Assembly: GCF_029892565.1 (NCBI RefSeq)
Contig: NZ_JARXVH010000005.1
Span: forward strand, 372,001-436,000
Source: Streptomyces pseudovenezuelae
Lineage (GTDB): Bacteria; Actinomycetota; Actinomycetes; Streptomycetales; Streptomycetaceae
Direction: 5' to 3'
DNA: 64,000 nucleotides
Below, piece after piece: positions 8,549 through 17,404 of this stretch. The notes below the pieces were generated by a model that was given only the letters and a program-made list of their open reading frames with translations, had not been told where the DNA came from and did not search any database. Numbering within the stretch: the first letter of the stretch is position 1; each line of letters begins with the position of its first letter. Position numbers and translations under genes: made by a program.

Positions 8549-9367
8549 CTACGCCTGTCCGCGCACGCCCTTCGCCAGTTCGCCGGCGAGCTCGCGGACC
8601 GCCTCGACCCCTGCCGCGTCGTCCGGCGCGTCCAGCATGCGCTTGACGAACGCGGAGCCGACGATCACGCCGTCGGCGAAGCCGGCCACCTCGGCGGCCT
8701 GCTTCGCGTCGGAGACGCCGAGCCCGACGCAGACGGGCAGGTCGGTGCCGGTGGCGCGGGTGCGCTCCACCAGGTCCTGGGCCTGCGCGCCCACGGAGGC
8801 GCGGGTGCCGGTGACGCCCATCAGCGAGGCGGCGTAGACGAAGCCGCTGCCCGCCGCGGTGATCCGGGCGAGCCGCTCGTCCTTGCTGCTGGGCGCGACC
8901 ACGAAGACCGTGGCGAGCCCGTGCTTCTCGGCGTGCTCCCTCCACAGCCCCGCCTCCTGCACCGGCAGGTCGGGCAGGATGCAGCCCGCCCCGCCGGCCT
9001 CGGCGAGCTCGGCGGTGAAGCGCTCGACGCCGTAGCGGTCGATGGGGTTCCAGTACGTCATGACGAGGATCGGCTTCCCGGTGGCCTCGTGGGCCTCCTT
9101 GACCGTCCGCATCACGTGCGCGATCTTGACGCCGCCGCGCAGGGCGATGTCGTCGGCGGTCTGGATGACGGGGCCGTCGAGGACGGGGTCGCTGTGCGGC
9201 AGACCGACCTCGACGATGTCCGCCCCGCCATCCAGGGCGGCCTTGATCGCCTCGATGCCGCCGTCCACGGTCGGGAACCCGGCCGGGAGGTAGGCGATGA
9301 GCGCGGAGCGGCCCTCGGCCTTGGCGCCGGCGAGGGTGTCGCTCAACAGCCGGATGTTGCCGCTCAC
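8549..9367 (-). CDS. trpA: Tryptophan synthase alpha subunit
   Basis: 272 aa, GTG start. It cleaves indole-3-glycerol phosphate to indole and glyceraldehyde 3-phosphate and passes indole to TrpB. The catalytic acids are visible in IVEVGLPHSDPVLDGP: Glu53 and Asp64, matching Glu49 and Asp60 of the enteric enzyme. Length is normal for a TIM-barrel TrpA. The GTG overlaps the trpB stop (GTGA at 9364-9367), so the two subunits are translationally coupled, as expected for a 1:1 complex. Confidence 0.97.
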   Translation of the reverse strand: MSGNIRLLSDTLAGAKAEGRSALIAYLPAGFPTVDGGIEAIKAALDGGADIVEVGLPHSDPVLDGPVIQTADDIALRGGVKIAHVMRTVKEAHEATGKPILVMTYWNPIDRYGVERFTAELAEAGGAGCILPDLPVQEAGLWREHAEKHGLATVFVVAPSSKDERLARITAAGSGFVYAASLMGVTGTRASVGAQAQDLVERTRATGTDLPVCVGLGVSDAKQAAEVAGFADGVIVGSAFVKRMLDAPDDAAGVEAVRELAGELAKGVRGQA

Positions 9368-10647
9368 TTGGCGTCCCCCTCGATCTCGGCGGTGTCGGCG
9401 GCGTCGGCCGCGACCTCGGCGTCGGTGTCGTACAGGCCGAAGTAGCGCGCGGCCGTGTCCATGTCCTTGTCGCCGCGGCCGGACAGGTTGATGACGATCA
9501 GCCCGTCCTTGCCCAGCTCCCTGCCGACCTCCAGGGCGCCGGCCAGCGCGTGGGCGCTCTCGATGGCCGGGATGATGCCCTCGGTGCGGGACAGCAGGCG
9601 CAGGGCCTGCATCGCCGCGTCGTCGGTGACCGCGCGGTACTCGCCGCGGCCGCTGTCCTTGAGGTAGGAGTGCTCGGGGCCGATGCCCGGGTAGTCCAGA
9701 CCGGCCGAGATGGAGTACGGCTCGGTGATCTGGCCCTCCTCGTCCTGGAGGACGTAGGAGCGGGAGCCGTGCAGGATGCCGGGCTCGCCCGCGGTGAGGG
9801 TCGCCGCGTGCTCGCCGGTCTCCACGCCGTGCCCTGCCGGCTCGCAGCCGATGAGGCGTACGTCCGTGTCCGGGATGAAGGCGTGGAACAGACCGATGGC
9901 GTTCGAACCTCCGCCGACACAGGCGATCGCCACGTCGGGAAGGCGCCCGGCGCGCTCCAGGATCTGACGGCGGGTCTCGACGCCGATGACGCGGTGGAAG
10001 TCGCGGACCATGGCCGGGAAGGGGTGCGGGCCCGCGACCGTACCGAACAGGTAGTGCGTGTGGTCGACGTTGGCGACCCAGTCGCGGAAGGCCTCGTTGA
10101 TCGCGTCCTTGAGCGTGCGACTGCCGGACTTCACGGCGACGACCTCGGCGCCGAGCATGCGCATGCGCGCCACGTTCAGGGCCTGGCGCTCGGTGTCGAT
10201 CTCGCCCATGTAGATGGTGCATTCGAGGCCGAACAGTGCGCACGCCGTCGCGGTCGCCACGCCGTGCTGCCCGGCGCCGGTCTCCGCGATGACTCGGGTC
10301 TTGCCCATGCGCTTGGTGAGCAGGGCCTGGCCGAGGACGTTGTTGATCTTGTGTGAGCCGGTGTGGTTGAGGTCCTCGCGCTTGAGGAACACGCGTGCGC
10401 CGCCGGCGTGTTCGGCGAACCTGGGGACCTCGGTCAGCGCGCTGGGCCTGCCGGTGTAGTTGACGAGGAGGTCGTCCAGTTCGCGGGCGAACTCCTCGTC
10501 GTGCTTGGCCTTTTCGTACTCGACGGCGACCTCGTCCACGGCGGCGACGAGGGCCTCCGGGATGAACTTGCCGCCGAATGCGCCGAAGTAGCCTTCGGCG
10601 CTGGGGATTTGACCCTCGGGGTCGGGGATGAAGAACTCGCTGGGCAT
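9364..10647 (-). CDS. trpB: Tryptophan synthase beta subunit
   Basis: 427 aa PLP enzyme condensing indole with serine to give tryptophan. The PLP Lys is in HTGSHKINNVLGQ (Lys100), and the phosphate-binding GGGSNAIG is present. The ATG is preceded by GAGG at 8-nt spacing. The N-terminus is slightly extended relative to enteric TrpB, as in other actinobacteria, and the C-terminus ends in an acidic Ala/Asp tail. Lies 59 nt downstream of trpM. Confidence 0.97.
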   Translation of the reverse strand: MPSEFFIPDPEGQIPSAEGYFGAFGGKFIPEALVAAVDEVAVEYEKAKHDEEFARELDDLLVNYTGRPSALTEVPRFAEHAGGARVFLKREDLNHTGSHKINNVLGQALLTKRMGKTRVIAETGAGQHGVATATACALFGLECTIYMGEIDTERQALNVARMRMLGAEVVAVKSGSRTLKDAINEAFRDWVANVDHTHYLFGTVAGPHPFPAMVRDFHRVIGVETRRQILERAGRLPDVAIACVGGGSNAIGLFHAFIPDTDVRLIGCEPAGHGVETGEHAATLTAGEPGILHGSRSYVLQDEEGQITEPYSISAGLDYPGIGPEHSYLKDSGRGEYRAVTDDAAMQALRLLSRTEGIIPAIESAHALAGALEVGRELGKDGLIVINLSGRGDKDMDTAARYFGLYDTDAEVAADAADTAEIEGDAK

Positions 10648-10706
10648 GCGGATACCTCACGGTGAGTGCGGAAGAAGACACTGAGCGCCGTGGGGGCGGG
10701 GGTTGT

Positions 10707-10922
10707 TCAGATGGCTGCGGGCCTGATGCGGCTTGTCGCGCAGTTCCCCGCGCCCCTCAAGGGGCGCTGCCATCGGCGGCCGTTCACCTGCCCGGGTTCG
10801 TCTCCGATGACGTAACGGACCCTGCGGCCGTGCACCCGGCGGGCGGGCGCACGGCAACCCCGAGGACGGCAGCCGCGCGCGAGGCGGGCGTGCCGGTCCA
10901 TGGGGGGCAGGGTGAGCGTCAT
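10707..10922 (-). CDS. trpM: TrpM-like small basic protein
   Basis: 71 aa, or 64 aa if it starts at the internal ATG at 10901. The position between trpC and trpB, the size and the strongly basic Arg/Cys-containing character match trpM (trpX) of Streptomyces coelicolor, a small protein reported to modulate tryptophan supply and differentiation. Visible features are DRHARLARGCRPRGC, then an Arg-rich stretch and VRYVIGDEPGQVNG. Neither start has a good ribosome site. The last 20 or so codons (WQRPLRGAGNCATSR and following) are encoded by a dispersed Streptomyces intergenic repeat, so the C-terminus is probably lineage specific. Identification is by synteny rather than by domain. Confidence 0.6.
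   Translation of the reverse strand: MTLTLPPMDRHARLARGCRPRGCRAPARRVHGRRVRYVIGDEPGQVNGRRWQRPLRGAGNCATSRIRPAAI
10731..10772 (-). repeat. Dispersed Streptomyces hairpin repeat, copy 1
   Basis: On the minus strand this reads GCGCCCCTTGAGGGGCGC followed by GGGGAACTGCGCGACAAGC. It is a hairpin plus conserved flank that occurs in many intergenic regions of Streptomyces genomes. Here it is embedded in the 3' end of the trpM reading frame. A second copy lies at 12778-12816. Confidence 0.7.
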
Positions 10923-10943
10923 CGGGGCAACTCTAACCGGAGA

Positions 10944-11753
10944 TCAGCCGCGGCCGTGGCGGAGTGCGGGGTGTTCGCCTGCGGCTACCAGGTCGGCCAC
11001 CGCCGTCTTGGGGTCGCGGCCCGTGACCAGGGACTCGCCCACCAGGACCGCGTCGGCGCCGGCGTTGGCGTAGGCGATGAGGTCGTGGGGGCCGCGGACG
11101 CCGGACTCGGCGATCTTGACGAGGTCGGCCGGGATCTCGGGCGCGATGCGCTCGAAGGTGCCGCGGTCGACCTCAAGGGTCTTCAGGTTGCGCGCGTTGA
11201 CGCCGATGACCTTGGCGCCCGCGTCCACCGCCCGCTCGACCTCGTCCTCGTCGTGCACCTCGACGAGCGGGGTCAGGCCGATGGAGACGGCCCGCTCGAT
11301 CAGCGACTCCAGGGCCGGCTGCTCCAGGGCGGCCACGATCAGCAGGGCGAGGTCGGCGCCGTACGCGCGGGCCTCCCACAGCTGGTACGACGTGACGATG
11401 AAGTCCTTGCGCAGGACCGGGATGTCCACCCGGGCGCGGACGGCCTCCAGGTCGGCCAGCGAGCCGCCGAAGCGGCGCTGCTCGGTCAGCACGGAGATGA
11501 CGGCCGCGCCGCCCGCCTCATAGTCCGCCGCGAGTCCGGCCGGGTCGGCGATCGCGGCCAGCGCGCCCTTGGAGGGGCTGGAGCGCTTGACCTCACAGAT
11601 GACCTTGACGCCGTCGCCCTTGAGCGCGGCCAGTCCGTCCTTGGCAGCGGGAGCCTTCGCCGCGCGCTCCTTGAGCTCGTCGAGGCTGACGCGCGCCTGC
11701 CGCTCCGCGAGGTCGGCACGGACTCCGTCGATGATCTCGTCGAGCACACTCAC
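10944..11753 (-). CDS. trpC: Indole-3-glycerol phosphate synthase
   Basis: 269 aa, GTG start with GGAAGGGGG upstream. Converts carboxyphenylaminodeoxyribulose phosphate to indole-3-glycerol phosphate. The active-site lysine segment EVKRSSPSKG is at 54-63, and LRKDFIV and VGVNARNL follow as in the family TIM barrel. It is monofunctional, since no TrpF domain is fused. In Streptomyces the missing TrpF step is supplied by PriA, encoded at 17401-18126. It is the first gene of the trpC-trpM-trpB-trpA group. Confidence 0.96.
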   Translation of the reverse strand: MSVLDEIIDGVRADLAERQARVSLDELKERAAKAPAAKDGLAALKGDGVKVICEVKRSSPSKGALAAIADPAGLAADYEAGGAAVISVLTEQRRFGGSLADLEAVRARVDIPVLRKDFIVTSYQLWEARAYGADLALLIVAALEQPALESLIERAVSIGLTPLVEVHDEDEVERAVDAGAKVIGVNARNLKTLEVDRGTFERIAPEIPADLVKIAESGVRGPHDLIAYANAGADAVLVGESLVTGRDPKTAVADLVAAGEHPALRHGRG

Positions 11754-11898
11754 GCGAGCGGCCCCCTTCCAGACGGTTGACTGTTGAAGCGGTTGACCCT
11801 GGGATAAAACCGGTGGTCACGTCGATGATATCCGGAGGAGGGCGTAGGCCTCGCATCCGGTTGACGCCGGTCCCACTACCTGGACATTCACCAATTGA

Positions 11899-12345
11899 TC
11901 AAGGGTGCAGCCAGCCACCGAGGGGCAGGTTCCGGACAACCGTGAAGACCAGCAGCAATGCCCCCAGGGACCACAGGTGCACCGGCCCGAGATCGATCCG
12001 CAGCGATCGTCCGCGCGCCGCGCGCACCACCCATACGGTCCACACCACGGCGAAGCCCAGATAGGCGACCACGGCCAGGGCGTTGTCCTGGAGCGCTCCC
12101 AGGAAGTCCCCGTGCGCGAAGGCGTGGGCGCTGCGCAGACCGCCGCAGCCGGGACAGTAGATGCCGGTGAGGCTGTAGAGCGGGCAGGCCGGGTAGTGAC
12201 CGGGCTCGTTCGGGTCCACCGCGCCCACGTAGGCGAAGGCCCCGACGACCGCCGCGAGGATCCCCGCGGGGACCGCGATCCGGCCGAGTGCCGACCCGGT
12301 GTCGGACGGCGTCACCCTCTGGCTGTCGGCATTCACGTCTCGCAT
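11899..12345 (-). CDS. DUF2752 membrane protein
   Basis: 148 aa with three to four hydrophobic segments (about 22-42, 88-108, 122-140). The DUF2752 signature CPGCGGLRSAHAFAHGDFLGAL lies between the first two; the two Cys could bind metal or form a disulfide. The function of the family is unknown. It is found in Streptomyces between trpE and trpC, here with two other small membrane-protein genes, which suggests but does not prove a link to tryptophan metabolism or transport. Confidence 0.85.
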   Translation of the reverse strand: MRDVNADSQRVTPSDTGSALGRIAVPAGILAAVVGAFAYVGAVDPNEPGHYPACPLYSLTGIYCPGCGGLRSAHAFAHGDFLGALQDNALAVVAYLGFAVVWTVWVVRAARGRSLRIDLGPVHLWSLGALLLVFTVVRNLPLGGWLHP

Positions 12346-12364
12346 TCTGCCCCCTGCGCACGAA

Positions 12365-12396
12365 TGAGGGGCGACCCGATACCGGATCGCCCCTCA
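12365..12396 (-). terminator. Hairpin between HGxxPAAW gene and DUF2752 gene
   Basis: Inverted repeat TGAGGGGCGA / TCGCCCCTCA with a further CC/GG pairing inside and a short loop. It lies in the 68-nt gap between two co-directional genes, so it may partly separate the trpE and trpC transcripts. Confidence 0.55.
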
Positions 12397-12413
12397 CGAA
12401 AACCCTGCGCGCG

Positions 12414-12671
12414 TCAGCTCTTGACGCTCACCGGCTGGCTCTTCGCCGCGGCGGCCCGCGCCTCCGCGTGCGGGTCCTCCTTCGACTGGCCGAGGCCCAT
12501 CGCGCGCATGATCACGCCGACGACACCGCCGAGGACCACGACGACCATGCCGGCCCAGAAGCCCGCGGGCTGAGCCATCACCATGAAGGCACCCGAAACG
12601 CAGAAACCGATGAAGGCGATCGTGACACCGGTCCAGGCGGCCGGGGTGTGACCGTGGCTGCTGCCCGCCAT
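12414..12671 (-). CDS. HGxxPAAW family small membrane protein
   Basis: 85 aa. The N-terminal HGHTPAAW matches the HGxxPAAW family of actinobacteria. Two membrane segments follow (about 14-34 and 38-58), and a charged Ala-rich tail ends the protein. The ATG has an excellent ribosome site, GAGGAG at 6-nt spacing. Function is unknown. Conserved next to trp genes in Streptomyces. Confidence 0.85.
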   Translation of the reverse strand: MAGSSHGHTPAAWTGVTIAFIGFCVSGAFMVMAQPAGFWAGMVVVVLGGVVGVIMRAMGLGQSKEDPHAEARAAAAKSQPVSVKS

Positions 12672-12727
12672 GACTTGCTCCTCGTTGCTGTGTGTACGTC
12701 GTGTACGTCTCCGAGCCGAACGCTCAG

Positions 12728-12756
12728 ATTCCATTCTTCCGCATGCGCGGTCACAA
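12728..12756 (-). promoter_or_regulatory. Possible sigma-HrdB-type promoter
   Basis: Minus strand TTGTGA (12751-12756), 17-nt spacer, TGGAAT (12728-12733), about 57 nt before the HGxxPAAW start. The -35 match is reasonable and the -10 match moderate. It would give the genes below it some independence from trpE. Confidence 0.35.
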
Positions 12757-12777
12757 GCTATCCGCGGGTCACGTATG

Positions 12778-12816
12778 GCACCCCGAAAGGGGCGCGGGGA
12801 ACCGCGCGACCAGCCA
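12778..12816 (+). repeat. Dispersed Streptomyces hairpin repeat, copy 2
   Basis: CCCCGAAAGGGG followed by CGCGGGGAACCGCGCGACCAGCC. This is the same family as copy 1, with the same hairpin and conserved GGGGAACnGCGCGAC flank, inside the 195-nt gap 12672-12866. No gene is seen in this gap. Confidence 0.7.
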
Positions 12817-12866
12817 CAGCGAACCGGCACTCGCGCACCCGGCGCCGGTCGGCCCCCACAGAGCGG

Positions 12867-13505
12867 CTACGCCCCGGTGGGATCCTCGCCCCGATCCAAC
12901 GCCTTCCAGATCTCCTCCGGCCGATCCGGATCAACCGGCGCCTTACGGCGAACCCTCGGGGCTCCGTTTCGCTCGTAACGGCCAGACATCGCAGGCCACA
13001 ACCGCCCGTACCGGATGGCAAGCAAACCGGCCAGCAGAATCAACGCACCGCCAACAGCCGCAACGTACGGCCAGGCGGTATGCGAAAGGGCGTCGACAGT
13101 CGCCGAAGTATCACCGGCGGCCTTCGCCGCCTGCTCGTCCAACGCCGAACTGTCGGACACGCCGAGCAGCGCGGCGGCAACCGTGCCGGCGCCCGAGAGC
13201 GCGAGCAGCACGGAGACCAGCAGCCGGCCGGACTTGCGGACGGCGAAGACGGCGACGAGCGCGGCGAGACCCACTATCGCCAGCGCGGCAGGAACGCCGG
13301 TGACGTCGCTGCCCTTCGCGGTGAGCGGAAACGCGCCGCCGGCCACCGTCGCGGTGCCCTCCGACCAGCGCTGTCGGGTCGACAACAACGCCACGGCCGC
13401 GCCGAGCGCGCCGGACGTCAGGGCCACGGCAAGACTCCGGCGGCCGGCCGCGGCGGGGCCTGAGGCTTCGGAACGGGGGTGCGGAACAGCAGTCACGTAC
13501 CCCAC
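12867..13505 (-). CDS. Trp biosynthesis-associated membrane protein (TIGR02234 type)
   Basis: 212 aa, GTG start, with a second GTG 9 nt downstream also possible. Four membrane segments are predicted (about 25-43, 72-90, 95-115, 148-168), and the cytoplasmic tail is basic. Size, topology and position directly after trpE match the actinobacterial family annotated as trp operon-associated membrane protein. Its role is unknown; a part in substrate transport or in anchoring biosynthetic enzymes has only been guessed from context. Confidence 0.82.
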   Translation of the reverse strand: MGYVTAVPHPRSEASGPAAAGRRSLAVALTSGALGAAVALLSTRQRWSEGTATVAGGAFPLTAKGSDVTGVPAALAIVGLAALVAVFAVRKSGRLLVSVLLALSGAGTVAAALLGVSDSSALDEQAAKAAGDTSATVDALSHTAWPYVAAVGGALILLAGLLAIRYGRLWPAMSGRYERNGAPRVRRKAPVDPDRPEEIWKALDRGEDPTGA

Positions 13506-13588
13506 TATCGCCTGAACCCCGGGCGAACCGTCACCCGGGGCTCACGTGATACGCGCCCCACTGCCCGGAAAGGGCCCGGTTTGCCGCC

Positions 13589-15076
<1,488 letters not shown>

Positions 15077-15087
15077 GGCGGCTGACC

Positions 15088-15483
15088 CTACTGATCCGTG
15101 GCGGCGACGCTGGAGTCGGCGCCGTCCTTGAGGAGCACGTCCGCGTCGAAGCAGGTGCGCGCGCCGGTGTGGCAGGCGGCACCGACCTGGTCGACCTTCA
15201 CGAGGACCGTGTCGGCGTCGCAGTCCAGGGCGACGGACCTGACGTGCTGGAAGTGCCCCGAGGTGTCGCCCTTCACCCAGTACTCCCGGCGGCTGCGCGA
15301 CCAGTACGTGCAGCGGCCGGTGGTCAGGGTGCGGTGCAGCGCCTCGTCGTCCATCCAGCCCAGCATCAGCACCTCTCCGGTGTCGTACTGCTGGGCGATG
15401 GCGGGCACGAGCCCGTCGGGGCTGCGCTTGAGGCGGGCGGCGATCTCGGGGTCGAGACCGCTGGACTGGGGCGAGCTGGTCAT
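15088..15483 (-). CDS. hisI: Phosphoribosyl-AMP cyclohydrolase
   Basis: 131 aa. Opens the purine ring of phosphoribosyl-AMP in histidine synthesis. The metal-binding residues are visible: DCDAD near 87-91 for Mg, and Cys88, Cys104 and Cys111 (GAACHTGARTCF) for Zn. It is monofunctional, with no HisE domain fused. Start MTSSPQ is chosen to match the family; an in-frame ATG 9 nt upstream is possible. It is separated from the other his genes by a + strand gene and sits directly upstream of trpE. Confidence 0.95.
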   Translation of the reverse strand: MTSSPQSSGLDPEIAARLKRSPDGLVPAIAQQYDTGEVLMLGWMDDEALHRTLTTGRCTYWSRSRREYWVKGDTSGHFQHVRSVALDCDADTVLVKVDQVGAACHTGARTCFDADVLLKDGADSSVAATDQ

Positions 15484-15554
15484 GGGTGCCATTGTGCCGC
15501 GCGGCACTGACAGTCCCGGCCGGGCGTCCACTGTGCGGACCCTCCGCGCGGTCG

Positions 15555-15560
15555 TAGGCT
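15555..15560 (+). promoter_or_regulatory. -10 element of a probable leaderless promoter
   Basis: TAGGCT lies with 6 nt between it and the ATG at 15567, so transcription would start at or next to the start codon. This arrangement is common in Streptomyces. No good -35 is visible. Confidence 0.5.
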
Positions 15561-15566
15561 GACGGT

Positions 15567-16202
15567 ATGTCGACCTTCGCCAAGCGTGAACGACTTCTCC
15601 TCGCCGATCTCCTGGAAACCGCGGGCCCGGACGCCCCCACCCTCTGCGAGGGCTGGCAGACCCGGGACCTCGCCGCGCACGTGGTGGTGCGCGAGCGCCG
15701 CGCCGATGCCGCCGGCGGCATCATGATCAAGCAGCTCGCGCCCCGTCTGGAGCGGGTGATGACCGAGTTCGCGGCGAAGCCGTACGAGGAGCTGATCCAG
15801 CTGATCCGTACGGGCCCGCCGCGCTTCTCGCCGTTCCAGCTCAAGCAGCTCGACGAGGCGTCCAACACGGTCGAGTTCTACGTCCATACGGAGGACGTCC
15901 GGCGGGCGCAGAAGGGGTGGACGCCACGCGAACTGGACCCGGTGTTCCAGGACGCCCTGTGGTCCCGCCTGGAGCGCATGGCCCGGCTGATGGGCCGCGG
16001 CGCGCCAACCGGCCTGGTGCTGCGCCGTCCCGACGGCCAGACCGCGGTCGCCCACAAGGGCGCACCGGTCGTGACGGTGACGGGTGAGCCCTCGGAGCTG
16101 CTGCTGTTCGTCCACGGCCGGCAGAGCGTGGCCAAGGTGGAGCTGGACGGCGACGAGAACGCGATCGCCAAGCTCCAGGAGGCCAAGCAGCTCGGCATCT
16201 GA
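15567..16202 (+). CDS. TIGR03085 family metal-binding protein (DinB/MDMPI-like)
   Basis: 211 aa. The N-terminal helical-bundle segment LCEGWQTRDLAAHVVVRE carries the conserved W-x-x-x-D-L-A-x-H of the maleylpyruvate isomerase/DinB-like superfamily, whose His residues bind a divalent metal; FYVHTEDVRRAQ supplies the second His. The C-terminal third resembles the MDMPI C-domain. It may use mycothiol, as several relatives do, but the substrate is unknown. It is probably leaderless. It lies on the opposite strand between the two his segments and converges on hisF. Confidence 0.85.
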   Translation: MSTFAKRERLLLADLLETAGPDAPTLCEGWQTRDLAAHVVVRERRADAAGGIMIKQLAPRLERVMTEFAAKPYEELIQLIRTGPPRFSPFQLKQLDEASNTVEFYVHTEDVRRAQKGWTPRELDPVFQDALWSRLERMARLMGRGAPTGLVLRRPDGQTAVAHKGAPVVTVTGEPSELLLFVHGRQSVAKVELDGDENAIAKLQEAKQLGI

Positions 16203-16253
16203 GGCATCCGGAAGGGCGCTCCCGCGAAGGGCACTCCTGGGCTTCCCAGCCCC

Positions 16254-17009
16254 CTAGCGAACGGGATGCCCCGCTTCCCTGAGCGCCCGCTTCACTTCGC
16301 CGATCCGCAGATCCCCGAAGTGGAAGACGGACGCGGCGAGCACGGCGTCCGCGCCCGCGCCGATGGCCGGCGGGAAGTCGGTGAGCCGGCCCGCGCCGCC
16401 GGAGGCGATCAGCGGGACGGTCACGTGCTTGCGGACGGCCTCGATCATCTCGATGTCGTAGCCGTCCTTGGTGCCGTCGGCGTCCATCGAGTTGAGCAGG
16501 ATCTCGCCCGCGCCCAGCTCGGCGGCCCGGTGCGCCCACTCGACCGCGTCGATGCCGGTGCCCTCGCGGCCGCCGTGCGTGGTGACCTCGAAGGACCCGC
16601 TCTCGGTGCGCCGCGCGTCCACGGAAAGCACCAGCACCTGGCTGCCGAAGCGCTCGGCGATCTCCTTGATCAGCTCGGGGCGGGCGATCGCCGCCGTGTT
16701 GACGCCCACCTTGTCGGCGCCGGCCCGCAGCAGCTTGTCCACGTCCTCGGCGGTGCGGACACCGCCGCCGACCGTGAGCGGGATGAACACCTGCTCGGCG
16801 GTGCGGCGCACCACGTCGTACGTCGTCTCGCGGTTGCCCGAGGACGCGGTGATGTCCAGGAACGTCAGCTCGTCGGCGCCCTCGGCGTCGTACACCTTGG
16901 CCATCTCGACGGGGTCGCCCGCGTCGCGCAGGTTCTGGAAGTTGACGCCCTTGACGACCCGGCCGTTGTCGACGTCCAGGCAGGGGATGACTCGTACGGC
17001 GAGAGTCAT
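16254..17009 (-). CDS. hisF: Imidazole glycerol phosphate synthase cyclase subunit
   Basis: 251 aa half-barrel-duplication TIM protein. With HisH it converts PRFAR to imidazole glycerol phosphate and AICAR. The catalytic Asp12 (IPCLDVDNGRVVKG) and Asp131 (VLSVDARR) are present, along with phosphate-binding GGGVR and SGGAGR. The ATG overlaps the RidA-like gene stop (ATGA). It is the last gene of the his operon. Confidence 0.97.
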   Translation of the reverse strand: MTLAVRVIPCLDVDNGRVVKGVNFQNLRDAGDPVEMAKVYDAEGADELTFLDITASSGNRETTYDVVRRTAEQVFIPLTVGGGVRTAEDVDKLLRAGADKVGVNTAAIARPELIKEIAERFGSQVLVLSVDARRTESGSFEVTTHGGREGTGIDAVEWAHRAAELGAGEILLNSMDADGTKDGYDIEMIEAVRKHVTVPLIASGGAGRLTDFPPAIGAGADAVLAASVFHFGDLRIGEVKRALREAGHPVR

Positions 17010-17404
17010 GCGGAGGCCTCTCCTCGGTACGCCTCCACCTCGACCTCGACGACCAGGCTGGGGTCCACGAAGCCGGAGACGATGATCATGGACGCGGCGG
17101 GTCGGATGGTGTCGAACAGCTCCTTGTGCGCGCGGCCGACGTCGTCCACGTCCCGGGCGTGCGTGATGCACATGCGCGTGCGCACCACGTCGTCCGGGCC
17201 CAGACCCAGCTGTTCAAGCGCCGCGAACGCGACGTTGAACGCGTTGATCGTCTGCTCGTAGGGGCCGCCCCCGGCGATCTCGCCGTCCACTATCGACGTG
17301 CAGCCGGAGACCAGCACCAGACCGTTCGGCAGCTCCACCGCGCGGGAGTAGCCGAAGGCCTCCTCCCAGGGTGCGCCGGTCGCGACGCGTCGTACGTCGG
17401 TCAC
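17006..17404 (-). CDS. RidA-like (YjgF/UK114) protein lacking the catalytic Arg
   Basis: 132 aa, GTG start overlapping the priA stop. The trimeric Rid fold is recognisable from LVLVSGCTSI, TRMCITHARDVDDVG and VVEVEVEAY. In imine-deaminating RidA the motif PARS carries Arg105; here the aligned residues are PAAS (102-105), so the Arg is replaced by Ala. The protein therefore belongs to the Rid subgroups without that Arg, which have not shown 2-aminoacrylate deaminase activity. It sits between priA and hisF with 4-nt overlaps on both sides, which suggests a role tied to histidine or purine intermediates. Confidence 0.88.
   Translation of the reverse strand: MTDVRRVATGAPWEEAFGYSRAVELPNGLVLVSGCTSIVDGEIAGGGPYEQTINAFNVAFAALEQLGLGPDDVVRTRMCITHARDVDDVGRAHKELFDTIRPAASMIIVSGFVDPSLVVEVEVEAYRGEASA

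Noticed and set aside
10657..10857. Alternative 66-codon frame in the trpM region
   Set aside because: It is out of frame with the better-placed trpM frame and consists mostly of Pro/Arg codons from the repeat.
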